Of a DNA stretch of 22,451 bases, positions 1 through 8,445 are shown one piece after another; within the stretch, counting starts at the first letter, position 1; each line of letters starts with the position of its first letter. Source of the stretch: HGM04593 sp045654885 (lineage in GTDB: Bacteria > Bacteroidota > Bacteroidia > Bacteroidales > Bacteroidaceae); the NCBI GenBank assembly GCA_045654885.1, contig JAZOOF010000057.1, positions 1-22,451 of the forward strand. The letters run 5' to 3'. Both the position numbers and the translations under genes were made by a program. A model generated the notes under the pieces. The model was not told the DNA's origin. It searched no databases and saw nothing but the letters and a program-made list of their open reading frames with translations.

Positions 1-116
1 CCACAAATGCTTTTGCAGAAAGTTTTAATGCCAAAATCAAAGCATTCAGAGCACAACTCAGAGGTGTTACTGATTTGAAATTTTTCTTCTATAGATTGAC
101 TAAACTTTTTGCATAG
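1..116 (+). CDS. ISAon1/ISL3-like transposase, C-terminal end (partial)
   Basis: Reading from base 3 in frame to the TAG at 114-116 gives 37 residues that include ESFNAKIKAFRAQLRG and end in LTKLFA. This pattern (N-A-x-x-E-S-F-N-A-K-I-K, then a short tail with F-F-x-Y-R-L) is the C-terminus of the ISAon1-type, DDE_Tnp_ISL3-related transposases common in Bacteroidota, where the Glu of ESFNAK belongs to the DDE active-site region. The rest of the gene lies left of the window, so I cannot tell whether the element is intact. It runs towards the minus-strand glycosyltransferase operon. The family name is from memory of the motif; transposase identity is firmer than the exact IS family. Confidence 0.75.
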   Translation, partial: TNAFAESFNAKIKAFRAQLRGVTDLKFFFYRLTKLFA

Positions 117-141
117 CCCCCCCAACTTTTGCAGGTGAACC
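117..141. repeat. Candidate right terminal inverted repeat of the insertion sequence
   Basis: Directly after the transposase stop come seven C residues and then AACTTTTGCAGGTGAACC, which on the other strand begins GGTTCACCTGC. A terminal repeat of this size just past the stop codon is the usual layout for such elements. The matching left end and the target duplication are outside or not visible, so the exact boundary is inferred. Bases 142-208, up to the glycosyltransferase stop, hold nothing else I can name. Confidence 0.45.
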
Positions 142-208
142 TTAATTCCCGTAGGCGCTACTTCGGTTAGGACTTTGAAAGGTTCTAATTATTTTATATG
201 TATTTTGC

Positions 209-1306
209 TTATCTATTACTCCAGAACTCTATATACTGCTGCGCTACTTTCGCAGGGTCATGATGCTTTGCTACAAATTCTATGCTCTGCTGTTGCATGG
301 TGGCAATCATCTGTTTGTTCTTCACCAACCATTCGAGTTTTTCATATACGTCGTGCTCGCTTGGTGTTACGTTGACCATTGGATGCAGGGTGTGTTCTCC
401 AAGAATGTCATAACATTCGGGCTCGGCGCCGCCAACGACAATCTTGCCTTTTGACATTGCAAGCAGTGCATTCATGGCAGGCGAGTAGCCATATAGCTGG
501 TCGAGCAGCACGTCGCAATCCTCAATCATTCTCGAATACTGCTCAAACGGTACGCTTTCGGCTTTCAACATTTCGCAATCGTTAGGATAATCTGCAGCAA
601 GGCGTTCAAGGGCGCGTAGCATGATGTCTGTACCTTTGTATATGCTGCGCTCTTTCTGTATTCCAATGAAGAAACGTATCTTTCTCCCGGTGGTGTAGAT
701 GGGTTTTGCGTGGATGTCGCTTGGCACGGGGAAGGGGATGTATGTTAGCTTCTCCTTGTGTACCGGTTCGTATGCAGCATAGTATTCATAGAGTCCGGCG
801 ATGATGCCGTTGCAGTCGGCTGCAATGTGGTGGTTGAGACGGGCTTTGGGGGTGTGCTGCCAGTCGGCCTTCTGCTCGTCGACGTATGCGTTGCTGATTG
901 GGTAGTCGCCTATGTTGAAGTCGGAGTAGCGGAAACGGAAAGGGTGTGCGGTGCAGGCCTCTACCCAATAGGCATCCATGCCGTATGCCCCCAGGAATAC
1001 TTTTTTGTTGTGCTCCCTAAGATAACGGTATATGGGGGCAATGCGCTCGGCCTTCAGTTCGAGGAACATCGGGTTGATGAGTTGCACCACGTCGTATCCG
1101 CGCAGTTTGGGCAACAGCGTGTATAGTTTTAGCAGGTACTTGATGCCGCCTATGCGGGTGTATTCACGCGTGAGCGATATGTCGCGCCTGTAGTTCTTCC
1201 AAAAGTCGCCGTTGCTGACAACGCATACCTCATGCCCAAGAGCGCGCAGTCCCTCGGCCAGTGTCCAATGTACGTTGCTGTATTCTCCAATGAGCAGTAT
1301 TTTCAT
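209..1306 (-). CDS. Glycosyltransferase, GT-B fold, family 4/1-like
   Basis: A 365-residue protein starting MKILLIGEYS, the beta-strand opening of GT-B glycosyltransferases, followed by GLRALGHEV (residues 19-27), typical of the N-terminal Rossmann domain. The C-terminal half carries a donor-site-like stretch: a DVLLDQ segment (265-270), then PAMNALLAMSKGKIVVGG (276-293) and a conserved Glu (E295). There is no signal peptide or membrane helix, so it probably works at the cytoplasmic face of the membrane, adding a sugar to a lipid-linked glycan. It is the last gene of a three-gene operon; its ATG overlaps the previous gene's stop by 4 bp (1303-1306, ATGA), implying translational coupling. The donor and acceptor sugars cannot be read from the sequence. 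Confidence 0.85.
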   Translation of the reverse strand: MKILLIGEYSNVHWTLAEGLRALGHEVCVVSNGDFWKNYRRDISLTREYTRIGGIKYLLKLYTLLPKLRGYDVVQLINPMFLELKAERIAPIYRYLREHNKKVFLGAYGMDAYWVEACTAHPFRFRYSDFNIGDYPISNAYVDEQKADWQHTPKARLNHHIAADCNGIIAGLYEYYAAYEPVHKEKLTYIPFPVPSDIHAKPIYTTGRKIRFFIGIQKERSIYKGTDIMLRALERLAADYPNDCEMLKAESVPFEQYSRMIEDCDVLLDQLYGYSPAMNALLAMSKGKIVVGGAEPECYDILGEHTLHPMVNVTPSEHDVYEKLEWLVKNKQMIATMQQQSIEFVAKHHDPAKVAQQYIEFWSNR

Positions 1307-2301
1307 TGCTTTGCTGGTTTTTTGGATGGGATGAACAGGCGAAGCATCCTAATTCCGCACTTGCTGTTTGCAAGAGTGCGGAAAATGCGGTATTTTATTG
1401 AGTATGATGCTTTGGGTAGCGGGTATATGCCAAGCGGCTCAAGACACTCGTTGCATTTGGCTATGATTTCCTTGGCTCTCATTCCGTTGTATAGCATGTT
1501 GAGTATTGCATCCACTGCAAGCATGGTGAACTTGTGCTGGAAACCTCTGCTCTGTATTGTGCTGCAGTCGGTTTGTGAGTTACGGAACCGGGCAAGATGC
1601 TCTATGACGCATAGCATGTCATTGATGCGCTTTGTCTCGAACTGCGTTGAACTGTTTGCGGTGGTTGAGCCTTGGCGTAGCCAATAGTTGTATAGCGTGG
1701 CATTGCTGTAAACCAATGACCGCGCATGGAAATGGAGTATGGTGTTGAACTCCTCGTCCTCGTGAAAAATATTCTCGGGGAAGCGTATATTCTTTTCCAT
1801 GAGAAGTTCGCGACGTACAAAGTAGCGGCATGGGCTGCCGGAGAGGTTGAACTCCTTCATGTATGTGCCGCCGCTGATTGTGTTGCTGAAGGTGACTCTC
1901 CTCTTGCATTTGGTGCTTGGCTTGCAGCCTTGGGCTATGGTGCGGTAGTTGAATTGCAGTACCTGTGGCATTTCGCTATGCAGTTTTTCGATGCACTGCC
2001 TGTATTCGCTTCCCGGGATAAGTGTGTCGTCGCCGTCGACAAACTCAATGTATGTGCCCTTTGCTTCATCTATGCCGCGGTTGCGTGCTGCACCCGGGCC
2101 ACCGTGCGCGGCAGTGATGAGCCTTACGTTCACCCCGGGAAACGCATCGTTTACCCATAGTGGCGGGGTGTCCGAGCCGTCGTCGACAACTATAATCTCG
2201 TAGTCGCCGGCATCGGCTGCCGCCGGTATTATGCTTGCAATGCATCGCTCAAGCAATTCGCGGGGCAGGTTATAGTGGGGGATTATGACTGACAGGAACA
2301 T
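1303..2301 (-). CDS. Glycosyltransferase family 2
   Basis: A 332-residue GT-A enzyme. The N-terminus MFLSVIIPHYN, VVDDGS (38-43), HGGPGAARNRG (66-76) and the metal-binding FVDGDD (87-92, a DXD-type motif) are the standard order of family 2 transferases. The C-terminal 200 residues are variable, as usual, and probably set acceptor specificity. No membrane anchor is evident, apart from basic, hydrophobic patches near the end. It begins 13 bp after the upstream GT2 gene and overlaps the downstream GT-B gene by 4 bp, so all three are very likely one transcript. The sugar transferred is unknown. Confidence 0.9.
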   Translation of the reverse strand: MFLSVIIPHYNLPRELLERCIASIIPAAADAGDYEIIVVDDGSDTPPLWVNDAFPGVNVRLITAAHGGPGAARNRGIDEAKGTYIEFVDGDDTLIPGSEYRQCIEKLHSEMPQVLQFNYRTIAQGCKPSTKCKRRVTFSNTISGGTYMKEFNLSGSPCRYFVRRELLMEKNIRFPENIFHEDEEFNTILHFHARSLVYSNATLYNYWLRQGSTTANSSTQFETKRINDMLCVIEHLARFRNSQTDCSTIQSRGFQHKFTMLAVDAILNMLYNGMRAKEIIAKCNECLEPLGIYPLPKASYSIKYRIFRTLANSKCGIRMLRLFIPSKKPAKQ

Positions 2302-2314
2302 CTTCTTTCTTGTG

Positions 2315-3286
2315 TCAATTGAGCTTCTTTAGCAATAGGGCATAGAGACGGCAGTGGATGTTGGCTCCAAACAGCGCCAGTGTGGTAAGTTTGATTTTTC
2401 TCTTTATGGGCATGTCGAGTCTGTACAGTTCGGGCAGCGATATGCCTTTGCCGTTTAGCATTGCCACGGCTTCCTTGTATTGCTGTTTTTCGCCGTCGCG
2501 GCAACGCAACAGGTCGATAAGGTTGTCGGTACAGTGAAAAAGTATGTCGTATGCCTCCTCTTTTAGTTCGGGAAACTTCGATGTTTTTTCAAAAAGCTGT
2601 ACGAAATTGCGGTATATGAAGTATTTTGATTTGAAAGTAAAAGTATTGGAAATACTTTCCGGGTGGTCATAATAGTAATAGAAACCATATCCGGAATAGT
2701 AGACGTTCTCACTTCCCTCAAATAACTGTGGGGTGACAAGGATGTCTTCAAATACTTCGCCCTCGGGGTAACGGATGAACATGAACATGTCGGCGCGGTA
2801 AATCTTGTTCCATGCAAAGCAATGGTTGTATCCTTTACGCTTAATCCAGTCCTTGAATACATTGCTGTTGCCTTTGACCTTCTCGGGAGTGAATGAGATT
2901 ATCTCGCTTCTCGGCGATTCATAGTATTTGTTTACCGGATATTCAAGTATGTCAATGTCGGGGTTCGACTGCAGGATGTGCATATTGTAGTAATATGTAC
3001 CCTCTGCCACAGCGTCGTCGCCGTCGACGAATGTGATATATTCGCCGCGTGCTGCAGCAATTCCTGCATTGCGTGCCGATGAAAGACCTCCGTTCTTCTT
3101 GTGTATTACCTTTACCTTGTCGCACTCTTGGGCATAACGCTCGCATATGGCGCCGCAGTTGTCGGGTGACCCGTCGTCCACGAGGATGAGCTCATAGTCG
3201 GTGTATGTCTGCTGCAGGATGCTCTCTATGCAACGCTGCAGGTGTCGTCTTACTTTGTATACCGGTACAATGATGCTCAGTTTCAT
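2315..3286 (-). CDS. Glycosyltransferase family 2 (first gene of operon)
   Basis: A 323-residue GT-A transferase with MKLSIIVPVYKV at the start, VDDGS (36-40), KNGGLSSARNAG (64-75) and FVDGDD (86-91), the nucleotide-sugar and metal-binding motifs of family 2. It resembles small capsule and lipopolysaccharide transferases. It is the promoter-proximal gene of the operon and is transcribed away from the flippase, sharing a 202-bp divergent control region with it. The start is the first ATG of the frame and gives the canonical N-terminus. Although it shares motifs with the next gene, the two differ strongly outside them, so they are not a recent duplication. Confidence 0.92.
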   Translation of the reverse strand: MKLSIIVPVYKVRRHLQRCIESILQQTYTDYELILVDDGSPDNCGAICERYAQECDKVKVIHKKNGGLSSARNAGIAAARGEYITFVDGDDAVAEGTYYYNMHILQSNPDIDILEYPVNKYYESPRSEIISFTPEKVKGNSNVFKDWIKRKGYNHCFAWNKIYRADMFMFIRYPEGEVFEDILVTPQLFEGSENVYYSGYGFYYYYDHPESISNTFTFKSKYFIYRNFVQLFEKTSKFPELKEEAYDILFHCTDNLIDLLRCRDGEKQQYKEAVAMLNGKGISLPELYRLDMPIKRKIKLTTLALFGANIHCRLYALLLKKLN

Positions 3287-3317
3287 TTTTTTGATGGACT
3301 TGTTTTTCAGTTATTCG

Positions 3318-3325
3318 CGAAGATA
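3318..3325 (-). promoter_or_regulatory. Candidate -7 box for the glycosyltransferase operon
   Basis: On the minus strand the sequence TATCTTCG lies 32 bases upstream of the first glycosyltransferase ATG. It is a one-mismatch form of the Bacteroidota -7 consensus TAnnTTTG. No clear TTTG -33 box stands at the right distance, so this is a moderate call. Confidence 0.4.
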
Positions 3326-3352
3326 GCAAATAATTCACATTTTCCCCCGATT

Positions 3353-3364
3353 AAAGCGCGCTTT
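3353..3364. promoter_or_regulatory. 12-bp perfect palindrome in the divergent control region
   Basis: AAAGCGCGCTTT is perfectly self-complementary and lies between the two divergent -7 boxes, roughly where the upstream side of the glycosyltransferase promoter would be. It could be an operator for a dimeric regulator acting on both operons. It is not a terminator, because no gene ends here. Chance occurrence is possible. Confidence 0.35.
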
Positions 3365-3441
3365 TTTTATTTTATATGAATATATTCTTTCACTTTGTTG
3401 AAATCTTTCGCCGTACCGATGGTTTTTCGCCCTTTTTTAGT

Positions 3442-3449
3442 TATCTTCG
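3442..3449 (+). promoter_or_regulatory. Candidate -7 box for the flippase operon
   Basis: TATCTTCG on the plus strand, 39 bases before the flippase ATG, matches the -7 variant seen again upstream of the acyl-CoA synthetase gene at 10429-10436. The -33 position is T-rich but lacks a clean TTTG. Confidence 0.45.
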
Positions 3450-3488
3450 CATCTAATACGGCCGCTGTTTGCGGCTGTTGTCTGGAGA

Positions 3489-5000
3489 ATGGATAATCAA
3501 ATGGGTAATAAAAGCAGCAGTTCCGCCGGCAATTATGGGCGCGCAATCAAATATCTTGGCATATTCGGTGGTGCGCAAGGTTTGTCGGTGCTGCTTAGTA
3601 TGCTGCGCAACAAGGTGGCATCGGTGCTGTTGGGCACGGTGGGCTTTGGAGTTATTGCGCTCTACAGCCGTACAGTGCAGCTCTTTTGTGATACCACCGG
3701 CCTAAGCCTGTCGCTCAGCGCTGTGCGTCGTATGTCCGATGTCTACAGCAACGAGGACCATGAGGCTGTAAGGCATTGCGTAAAGGTGGTGCGCAGCATC
3801 GCTTTGCTTACAGGGCTGGCGGGCATGCTGCTCATGATGTTATGCTCGCCATTGCTGTCACAGTGGATGTTTGACGGGGCAGTAGATTGCACATGGCGCT
3901 TGTTGTTCATATCACCGGTGGTGCTTTTTATGGCAGTCTCGGGTGGTGAACTTGCAGTCTTGCGTGGTGTGAAGCAGCCCGGCCGAATAGCTTTCTACAC
4001 TTTGTGGACAGCTGTCAGTGCCACATTGGTAACTGTTCCGCTCTACTATCTTTTGGGCATGGCCGGTATAATACCTACGATATTCCTCGTGGCACTGTTG
4101 CAGATGGCGGGTGCGCTCTACTTCTCTACAACCCTCTATCCTTACCGTGCAAAGCCTTTCTCGCGTGCGCTGTTGCGTGAGGGCGTTGATATTGTGAAAC
4201 TGGGAGCCGGCTATATATACACCACCGTGCTGGTATCGGTGTCATTGTGGTATGTGTATCAGGCTATAACACGTATAGGTGGCGAGGATGCTACGGGTCT
4301 CTTCTCGGCAGGGTATATTCTGGTTGGCATGCTGCCGTCGATACTTTTTGCAGCCTTTGACTCCGATTACTACCCGCGTCTTTCGGGAATCTTTGCGCGA
4401 CATGAGGAGCGCAATGCAATGATAAATGAGCATATCGAGGTTCATCTGCTTGTTCAGGTGCCTATAATTCTGTGTGTGATAGTGCTTTTGCCTTGGCTCT
4501 TTCCGTTGCTGTTCAAATATGAGTTCATGCAGGCACTGCAGATGACGCAGATGGCACTCTTTGGTCTGCTGTTCCACATCATGACCTATCCAATCTCATT
4601 TATGCCTGTTTCCAAAGGTGATACCTTGACATTTGCAGCACAGGAGACTGTGTATAACGTGGCATTTGTGTCGCTCACTCTCTTTGGCTTCTGTCATTAC
4701 GGCTGGTTGGGTGCAGGTGTGGGCATGGCATTGGCCAGGATTATAGACCTTACAGTGGTGTACTCCATTGCTCGCATGCGATATGGCTTCAGACTGTCAC
4801 GCAAAGCTGTGAGGTTATTCTTCCTGGCGCTGCTTGCCGGTGTGGCGGTGATGCTGTCGGTCTCTGCATCCGAATCCTTTCCGTGGCTGCACTATTTTGG
4901 TGTAGCGGTAGCAGTGCTGTCAATCGTTGTTTCCTTGCGTGCCATTTCACGTCACGGGAACCTGTTGTCTTCAATCCTTAAACGTGTATTCAAGAAATGA
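3489..5000 (+). CDS. Wzx-type polysaccharide/O-antigen flippase
   Basis: A 503-residue, highly hydrophobic protein with about a dozen membrane segments. It belongs by pattern to the MATE/Wzx superfamily of lipid-linked oligosaccharide flippases. The N-terminal stretch RNKVASVLLGTVGFG (40-54) is the hallmark of the O-antigen translocase (WzxE-like) branch. The family moves undecaprenyl-diphosphate-linked glycan units from the cytoplasmic to the periplasmic face of the inner membrane. Its position back to back with a glycosyltransferase operon supports that role. I keep the first ATG (3489), which has a weak purine-rich GGAG just upstream; an in-frame ATG at 3501 is an alternative. Its TGA overlaps the next gene's ATG as ATGA (4997-5000). 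No Wzy polymerase is visible in the window. Confidence 0.85.
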   Translation: MDNQMGNKSSSSAGNYGRAIKYLGIFGGAQGLSVLLSMLRNKVASVLLGTVGFGVIALYSRTVQLFCDTTGLSLSLSAVRRMSDVYSNEDHEAVRHCVKVVRSIALLTGLAGMLLMMLCSPLLSQWMFDGAVDCTWRLLFISPVVLFMAVSGGELAVLRGVKQPGRIAFYTLWTAVSATLVTVPLYYLLGMAGIIPTIFLVALLQMAGALYFSTTLYPYRAKPFSRALLREGVDIVKLGAGYIYTTVLVSVSLWYVYQAITRIGGEDATGLFSAGYILVGMLPSILFAAFDSDYYPRLSGIFARHEERNAMINEHIEVHLLVQVPIILCVIVLLPWLFPLLFKYEFMQALQMTQMALFGLLFHIMTYPISFMPVSKGDTLTFAAQETVYNVAFVSLTLFGFCHYGWLGAGVGMALARIIDLTVVYSIARMRYGFRLSRKAVRLFFLALLAGVAVMLSVSASESFPWLHYFGVAVAVLSIVVSLRAISRHGNLLSSILKRVFKK

Positions 5001-6682
5001 AAAACTGTCTTAAAAAGATACTGCCAATACTGTTTTTGCTTGTAACTGTAGGGAGTGCCTCGGCGCAACCTTCGGCAACCGACACCCTGCACCGTCCGTT
5101 CGACTTCGACCTGCTGTTGAGCGCGAGTTATGGCGAGTTGCGTTCCAATCATTTCCATGCGGGGCTCGATTTCAAGACCGGCGGAGTGGTGGGCAAGCCA
5201 ATAAAATGTGTGGCCGATGGTTATATTTACCGTGCGAAGGTCGAGGCTGCAGGCTATGGTATGGCACTTTATGTTATGCACGACGGTTATATGACGGTGT
5301 ATGCCCATCTGGACCGTTTCCCCGCTGCTTTGGCAAAGCGTGTGCGCAAATATCAGTACGACAAGGAGTGCTTTGAGGTGGACCTCTATTTCTTGCCCGG
5401 GGATTACCCTGTGAAGCGTGGCGAGTTCCTTGCCTATGCAGGAAATACAGGCTACTCTTTCGGTCCGCATCTGCATTTTGAACTGCGCGATGCAACGGGC
5501 AACAAACTCTTTAATCCGTTGCCCCATTACAAGGAACTGGTAACCGATACGCGCCCTCCGCGTGCAACTGCCATGGCTGTATATCCGCGTCTTGGCAGTG
5601 GCGCCTTGTTTGGCGAACAGGTATCAAGGAGCTATGCGCTCAATAGAAACGTTTTGCCCGATACCATTGAGGCATGGGGTGATATAGCCTTTGGTATTGA
5701 GGCACTCGACTACATGGACAACACCACAAACAAATATGGTCTTTACAGCATTGAACTGTATGTGGACAGCGCATTGTGTTTCGAGTCCAAGATGGACAAA
5801 TTCTCATTCAGCGAGAACAAACTTATATTGGCTTGTGTGGACCAGGGGCGCGAACGACGCGGCGAGGGAACCTTCCAGAAGATGTTCTCCATGCCCAACA
5901 ACCCTTTTGGCGAGTACCGTGGCGGCGAGGCGCGTGGTTGGGTGACCATTGACGAGGAGCGTCTCTACAACGTCGAGTGCCGCATTGCCGACTACCACGG
6001 CAATGAGAGCCGCTACAGTGTTGTGGTACGCGGTGCTGCTTGCGAGATTCTGCAGCCCGAGAGGGTTTCCGTTCCATTGCCTTGGAACAGGGTAAATGTG
6101 CTTGAGACCGAGGGAGCGCGTCTGCGTATACCTCGCGGAACCATGTTCGACAATGCCTGCCTGCAAATAGTGTACGACGATAGCTGTACCCTGCAGGGAA
6201 ACTGTTTTTCGACCGACGAGGATGTGGTCTTCTGGCATGGGGCAAAACTGTCACTCACACCCGGCGATGATGTTGCGGGTGTTGAAAAGGAGAAGCTCTA
6301 CATCTGTCAAAAGACGGCCGATGGCGATTCGTGGGTGGGCGGCAAGTATGCCGACGGAATGGTGACGGCAACAATATCCTCACAAGGAGTGTATGACATA
6401 GCCGTGGATACCGTTCCGCCTGTGCTTGTACCGCTTAATGAGGCTGCATGGGCGCAGAACGCAAAGGTTGTGCTCCGCCTCGATGACGACGAGACAAAGC
6501 CCACCTCGTTCCGTGGCACGCTCAACGGTAATTTCGTGCTGTTCAAGTATAACCGCAAGGAGCGTCGCCTTACATTGGACCTGAAACAGGAGAATGTCAA
6601 GAGCGGAACGTACGACTTGAGGGTTGAGGCTGTCGATGCGTGCGGCAACAAGGCCGTTTTTGAAAAGAGAATAATATATTGA
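4997..6682 (+). CDS. Secreted M23 family metallopeptidase (LytM-like)
   Basis: A 561-residue protein with a signal peptide (basic KNCLKK, hydrophobic core, SASA before Gln24). The M23 zinc endopeptidase domain spans about 45-165: HAGLD (H54, D58), YAHL (H104) and PHLHFE (H158, H160), so all expected zinc ligands and catalytic histidines are present and the enzyme should be active. Family members cut peptide crosslinks or stem peptides of peptidoglycan, or act as secreted proteases. The remaining 400 residues contain beta-rich segments that look like Ig-type or jelly-roll modules, but I recognise no named domain. It overlaps the flippase stop by 4 bp and is followed after 13 bp by the C69 peptidase gene, so it is probably co-transcribed and translationally coupled. 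Its natural substrate is unknown. Confidence 0.88.
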   Translation: MKNCLKKILPILFLLVTVGSASAQPSATDTLHRPFDFDLLLSASYGELRSNHFHAGLDFKTGGVVGKPIKCVADGYIYRAKVEAAGYGMALYVMHDGYMTVYAHLDRFPAALAKRVRKYQYDKECFEVDLYFLPGDYPVKRGEFLAYAGNTGYSFGPHLHFELRDATGNKLFNPLPHYKELVTDTRPPRATAMAVYPRLGSGALFGEQVSRSYALNRNVLPDTIEAWGDIAFGIEALDYMDNTTNKYGLYSIELYVDSALCFESKMDKFSFSENKLILACVDQGRERRGEGTFQKMFSMPNNPFGEYRGGEARGWVTIDEERLYNVECRIADYHGNESRYSVVVRGAACEILQPERVSVPLPWNRVNVLETEGARLRIPRGTMFDNACLQIVYDDSCTLQGNCFSTDEDVVFWHGAKLSLTPGDDVAGVEKEKLYICQKTADGDSWVGGKYADGMVTATISSQGVYDIAVDTVPPVLVPLNEAAWAQNAKVVLRLDDDETKPTSFRGTLNGNFVLFKYNRKERRLTLDLKQENVKSGTYDLRVEAVDACGNKAVFEKRIIY

Positions 6683-6695
6683 TAATTTAAATACT

Positions 6696-8342
6696 ATGAA
6701 AAAGATTTTGTTTGCTTTGGCAGTTGTGCTGCTTTTTGTAACAGACGGTATTGCCTGCACCAACTTCCTTGTTGGTAAAAAGGCTTCGGCCGATGGTTCG
6801 GTATTCATCTCATACAGTGCCGACAGTTATGGCATGAGTGGTTTTGTGGCTCATTTCCCTGCAGCGGTTTATCCCGAGGGTACAATGCGCGACATCTATA
6901 ACTGGGATTCGGGCGAGTATCTTGGTCAGATTCGTGAGGCTCGCCAGACATATAATGTGCTTGGCAACATCAACGAACACCAGGTGGCAATTGCCGAGAC
7001 CACTTTCGGAGGCCGCGAGGAGCTTGTGGATACAACCGGTCTCATAGACTATGGCAACCTCATCTATCTTGCCCTGCAGCGCTCACGCACTGCGCGCGAG
7101 GCGATTGATGTCATGACATCGCTTGTTGCCGAGTATGGTTACTACAGCAGTGGCGAGAGCTTCTCGATTGCCGACCCTGACGAGGCCTGGATTCTTGAGA
7201 TGGTGGGCAAGGCCGGTAAGGAGAAAGGTGCTGTGTGGGTGGCAATACGCATTCCCGATGACTGCATCTCGGCTCATGCCAACCAGGCACGTATACGCAA
7301 GTTCGACATGAAGGACAAGGAGAACGTGCGCTACTCAAAGGATGTGATAAAGTTCGCACGCAAGATGGGTTACTTCGATGGCAAGGACGAGGATTTTGAT
7401 TTTGCTGCAGCATACTGTCCGGCCGATTTCGGTGGCCTCCGTTACTGCGATGCACGTGTGTGGAGTTTCTTCAACATGTTCGGCGAGGAGGATATGAACA
7501 AGTATATTGCTTGGGCGGCCGGTGACCCCACTGCAGAGCCCATGCCGCTTTACATGAAGCCAAAGGCTCCTCTCTCGTTGCAGGACATGCAGCGCGGTAT
7601 GCGCGACCATTACGAGGGGACACCATTCGCCATAACCGATGACCTTGGCGCAGGCCCCTACAATATGCCTTACCGTCCATCGCCACTGAGCTTTGAGGTC
7701 GATGGTAAGGAGTATTTCAACGAGCGTCCCATCTCTACATTCCAGACTGCATTTACCTTTGTTGCACAGTTGCGCTCATGGCTTCCCAATGCAGTTGGTG
7801 GTGTAATGTGGTTCGGTACCGATGACGCAAATATGGTTGTGTTCACCCCTGTTTACTGTTGTGCCACATCGGTGCCCGACTGTTATGCTGAACAATATGC
7901 CGACCCTGTTGTTTTCTCTTGGAAATCATCGTTCTGGGTGTTCAACTGGGTGGCCAACATGATTTATTCTAAATACTCTTTGGTGATTGATGACATGCGC
8001 CAGCTGCAGAGCGGACTTGAGAGTGCCATCTATGAGAAAAGCAAGGAGGTAGAGGCCGAGGCATTGGCAGTTATTGGTACATCGCCAAAGTATGCCGTGA
8101 AGATGTTGACCGATTTCACTGCAGCAAGCGGTGAGGAGACACTTGCTGCATGGAAAGCATTCGGCGAGAAGGTTATTGTAAAGTATAATGACTTTGTTGT
8201 GAAGAGTGAGAAGAACGGAAAAATCCAGCGTTCGAAGGCCGGCCTGGCAGGAAAAATCACCCGTCCGGGCTATTCTGCCGACTACTGGAAGAAGGTTGTA
8301 GAGGAAACAGGTGACCGTTATCTCATTCCCGCTACAAAATAA
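6696..8342 (+). CDS. Secreted C69 family dipeptidase (PepD-like Ntn hydrolase)
   Basis: A 548-residue peptidase of family C69. Residues 1-20 form a signal peptide, and Cys21, in the sequence CTNFLVGKKASADGS, is the expected N-terminal nucleophile. Other family signatures are NEHQVAIAETTFGG (93-106) and ADPDEAWILEMVG (159-171). Members hydrolyse dipeptides with broad specificity after the new N-terminal Cys is exposed. Here signal-peptide removal would itself create the active N-terminus. The residues before Cys21 (D-G-I-A) lack the Leu at -3 of a good lipobox, so a lipoprotein reading is less likely. It lies 13 bp after the M23 gene and probably ends that operon. Together the two could release and trim peptides in the periplasm or outside the cell. 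Confidence 0.9.
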   Translation: MKKILFALAVVLLFVTDGIACTNFLVGKKASADGSVFISYSADSYGMSGFVAHFPAAVYPEGTMRDIYNWDSGEYLGQIREARQTYNVLGNINEHQVAIAETTFGGREELVDTTGLIDYGNLIYLALQRSRTAREAIDVMTSLVAEYGYYSSGESFSIADPDEAWILEMVGKAGKEKGAVWVAIRIPDDCISAHANQARIRKFDMKDKENVRYSKDVIKFARKMGYFDGKDEDFDFAAAYCPADFGGLRYCDARVWSFFNMFGEEDMNKYIAWAAGDPTAEPMPLYMKPKAPLSLQDMQRGMRDHYEGTPFAITDDLGAGPYNMPYRPSPLSFEVDGKEYFNERPISTFQTAFTFVAQLRSWLPNAVGGVMWFGTDDANMVVFTPVYCCATSVPDCYAEQYADPVVFSWKSSFWVFNWVANMIYSKYSLVIDDMRQLQSGLESAIYEKSKEVEAEALAVIGTSPKYAVKMLTDFTAASGEETLAAWKAFGEKVIVKYNDFVVKSEKNGKIQRSKAGLAGKITRPGYSADYWKKVVEETGDRYLIPATK

Positions 8343-8353
8343 TGTAAAATAAC

Positions 8354-8382
8354 TTGTTGTTTCGCAGAATTCGCTATATTTG
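8354..8382 (+). promoter_or_regulatory. Promoter of the phosphosugar mutase gene
   Basis: TTG (8354-8356, repeated at 8357-8359), an 18-bp or shorter spacer and TATATTTG (8375-8382) match the Bacteroidota -33/-7 promoter exactly in the -7 box. It sits in the 103-bp gap after the C69 gene, giving a leader of about 55 bases. Confidence 0.75.
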
Positions 8383-8445
8383 CAGTATGCATTGTATTGG
8401 TGCGCAATAATAAAGTAAACCAAAAATAACTACTATAATAAAACT

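Noticed and set aside
1303..3286. Recent tandem duplication of the two GT2 genes
   Set aside because: Only the general family motifs are shared; the remaining sequence and the C-terminal halves differ strongly.
4952..5527. Minus-strand open frame of 191 codons opposite the flippase/M23 junction
   Set aside because: It covers the coupled junction and the M23 active-site region, whose protein is clearly real. The antisense product has no family features.
6696..6760. Reading the C69 peptidase as a lipoprotein because Cys21 follows the signal peptide
   Set aside because: Cys21 is the expected Ntn nucleophile, and the preceding residues D-G-I-A do not make a good lipobox.
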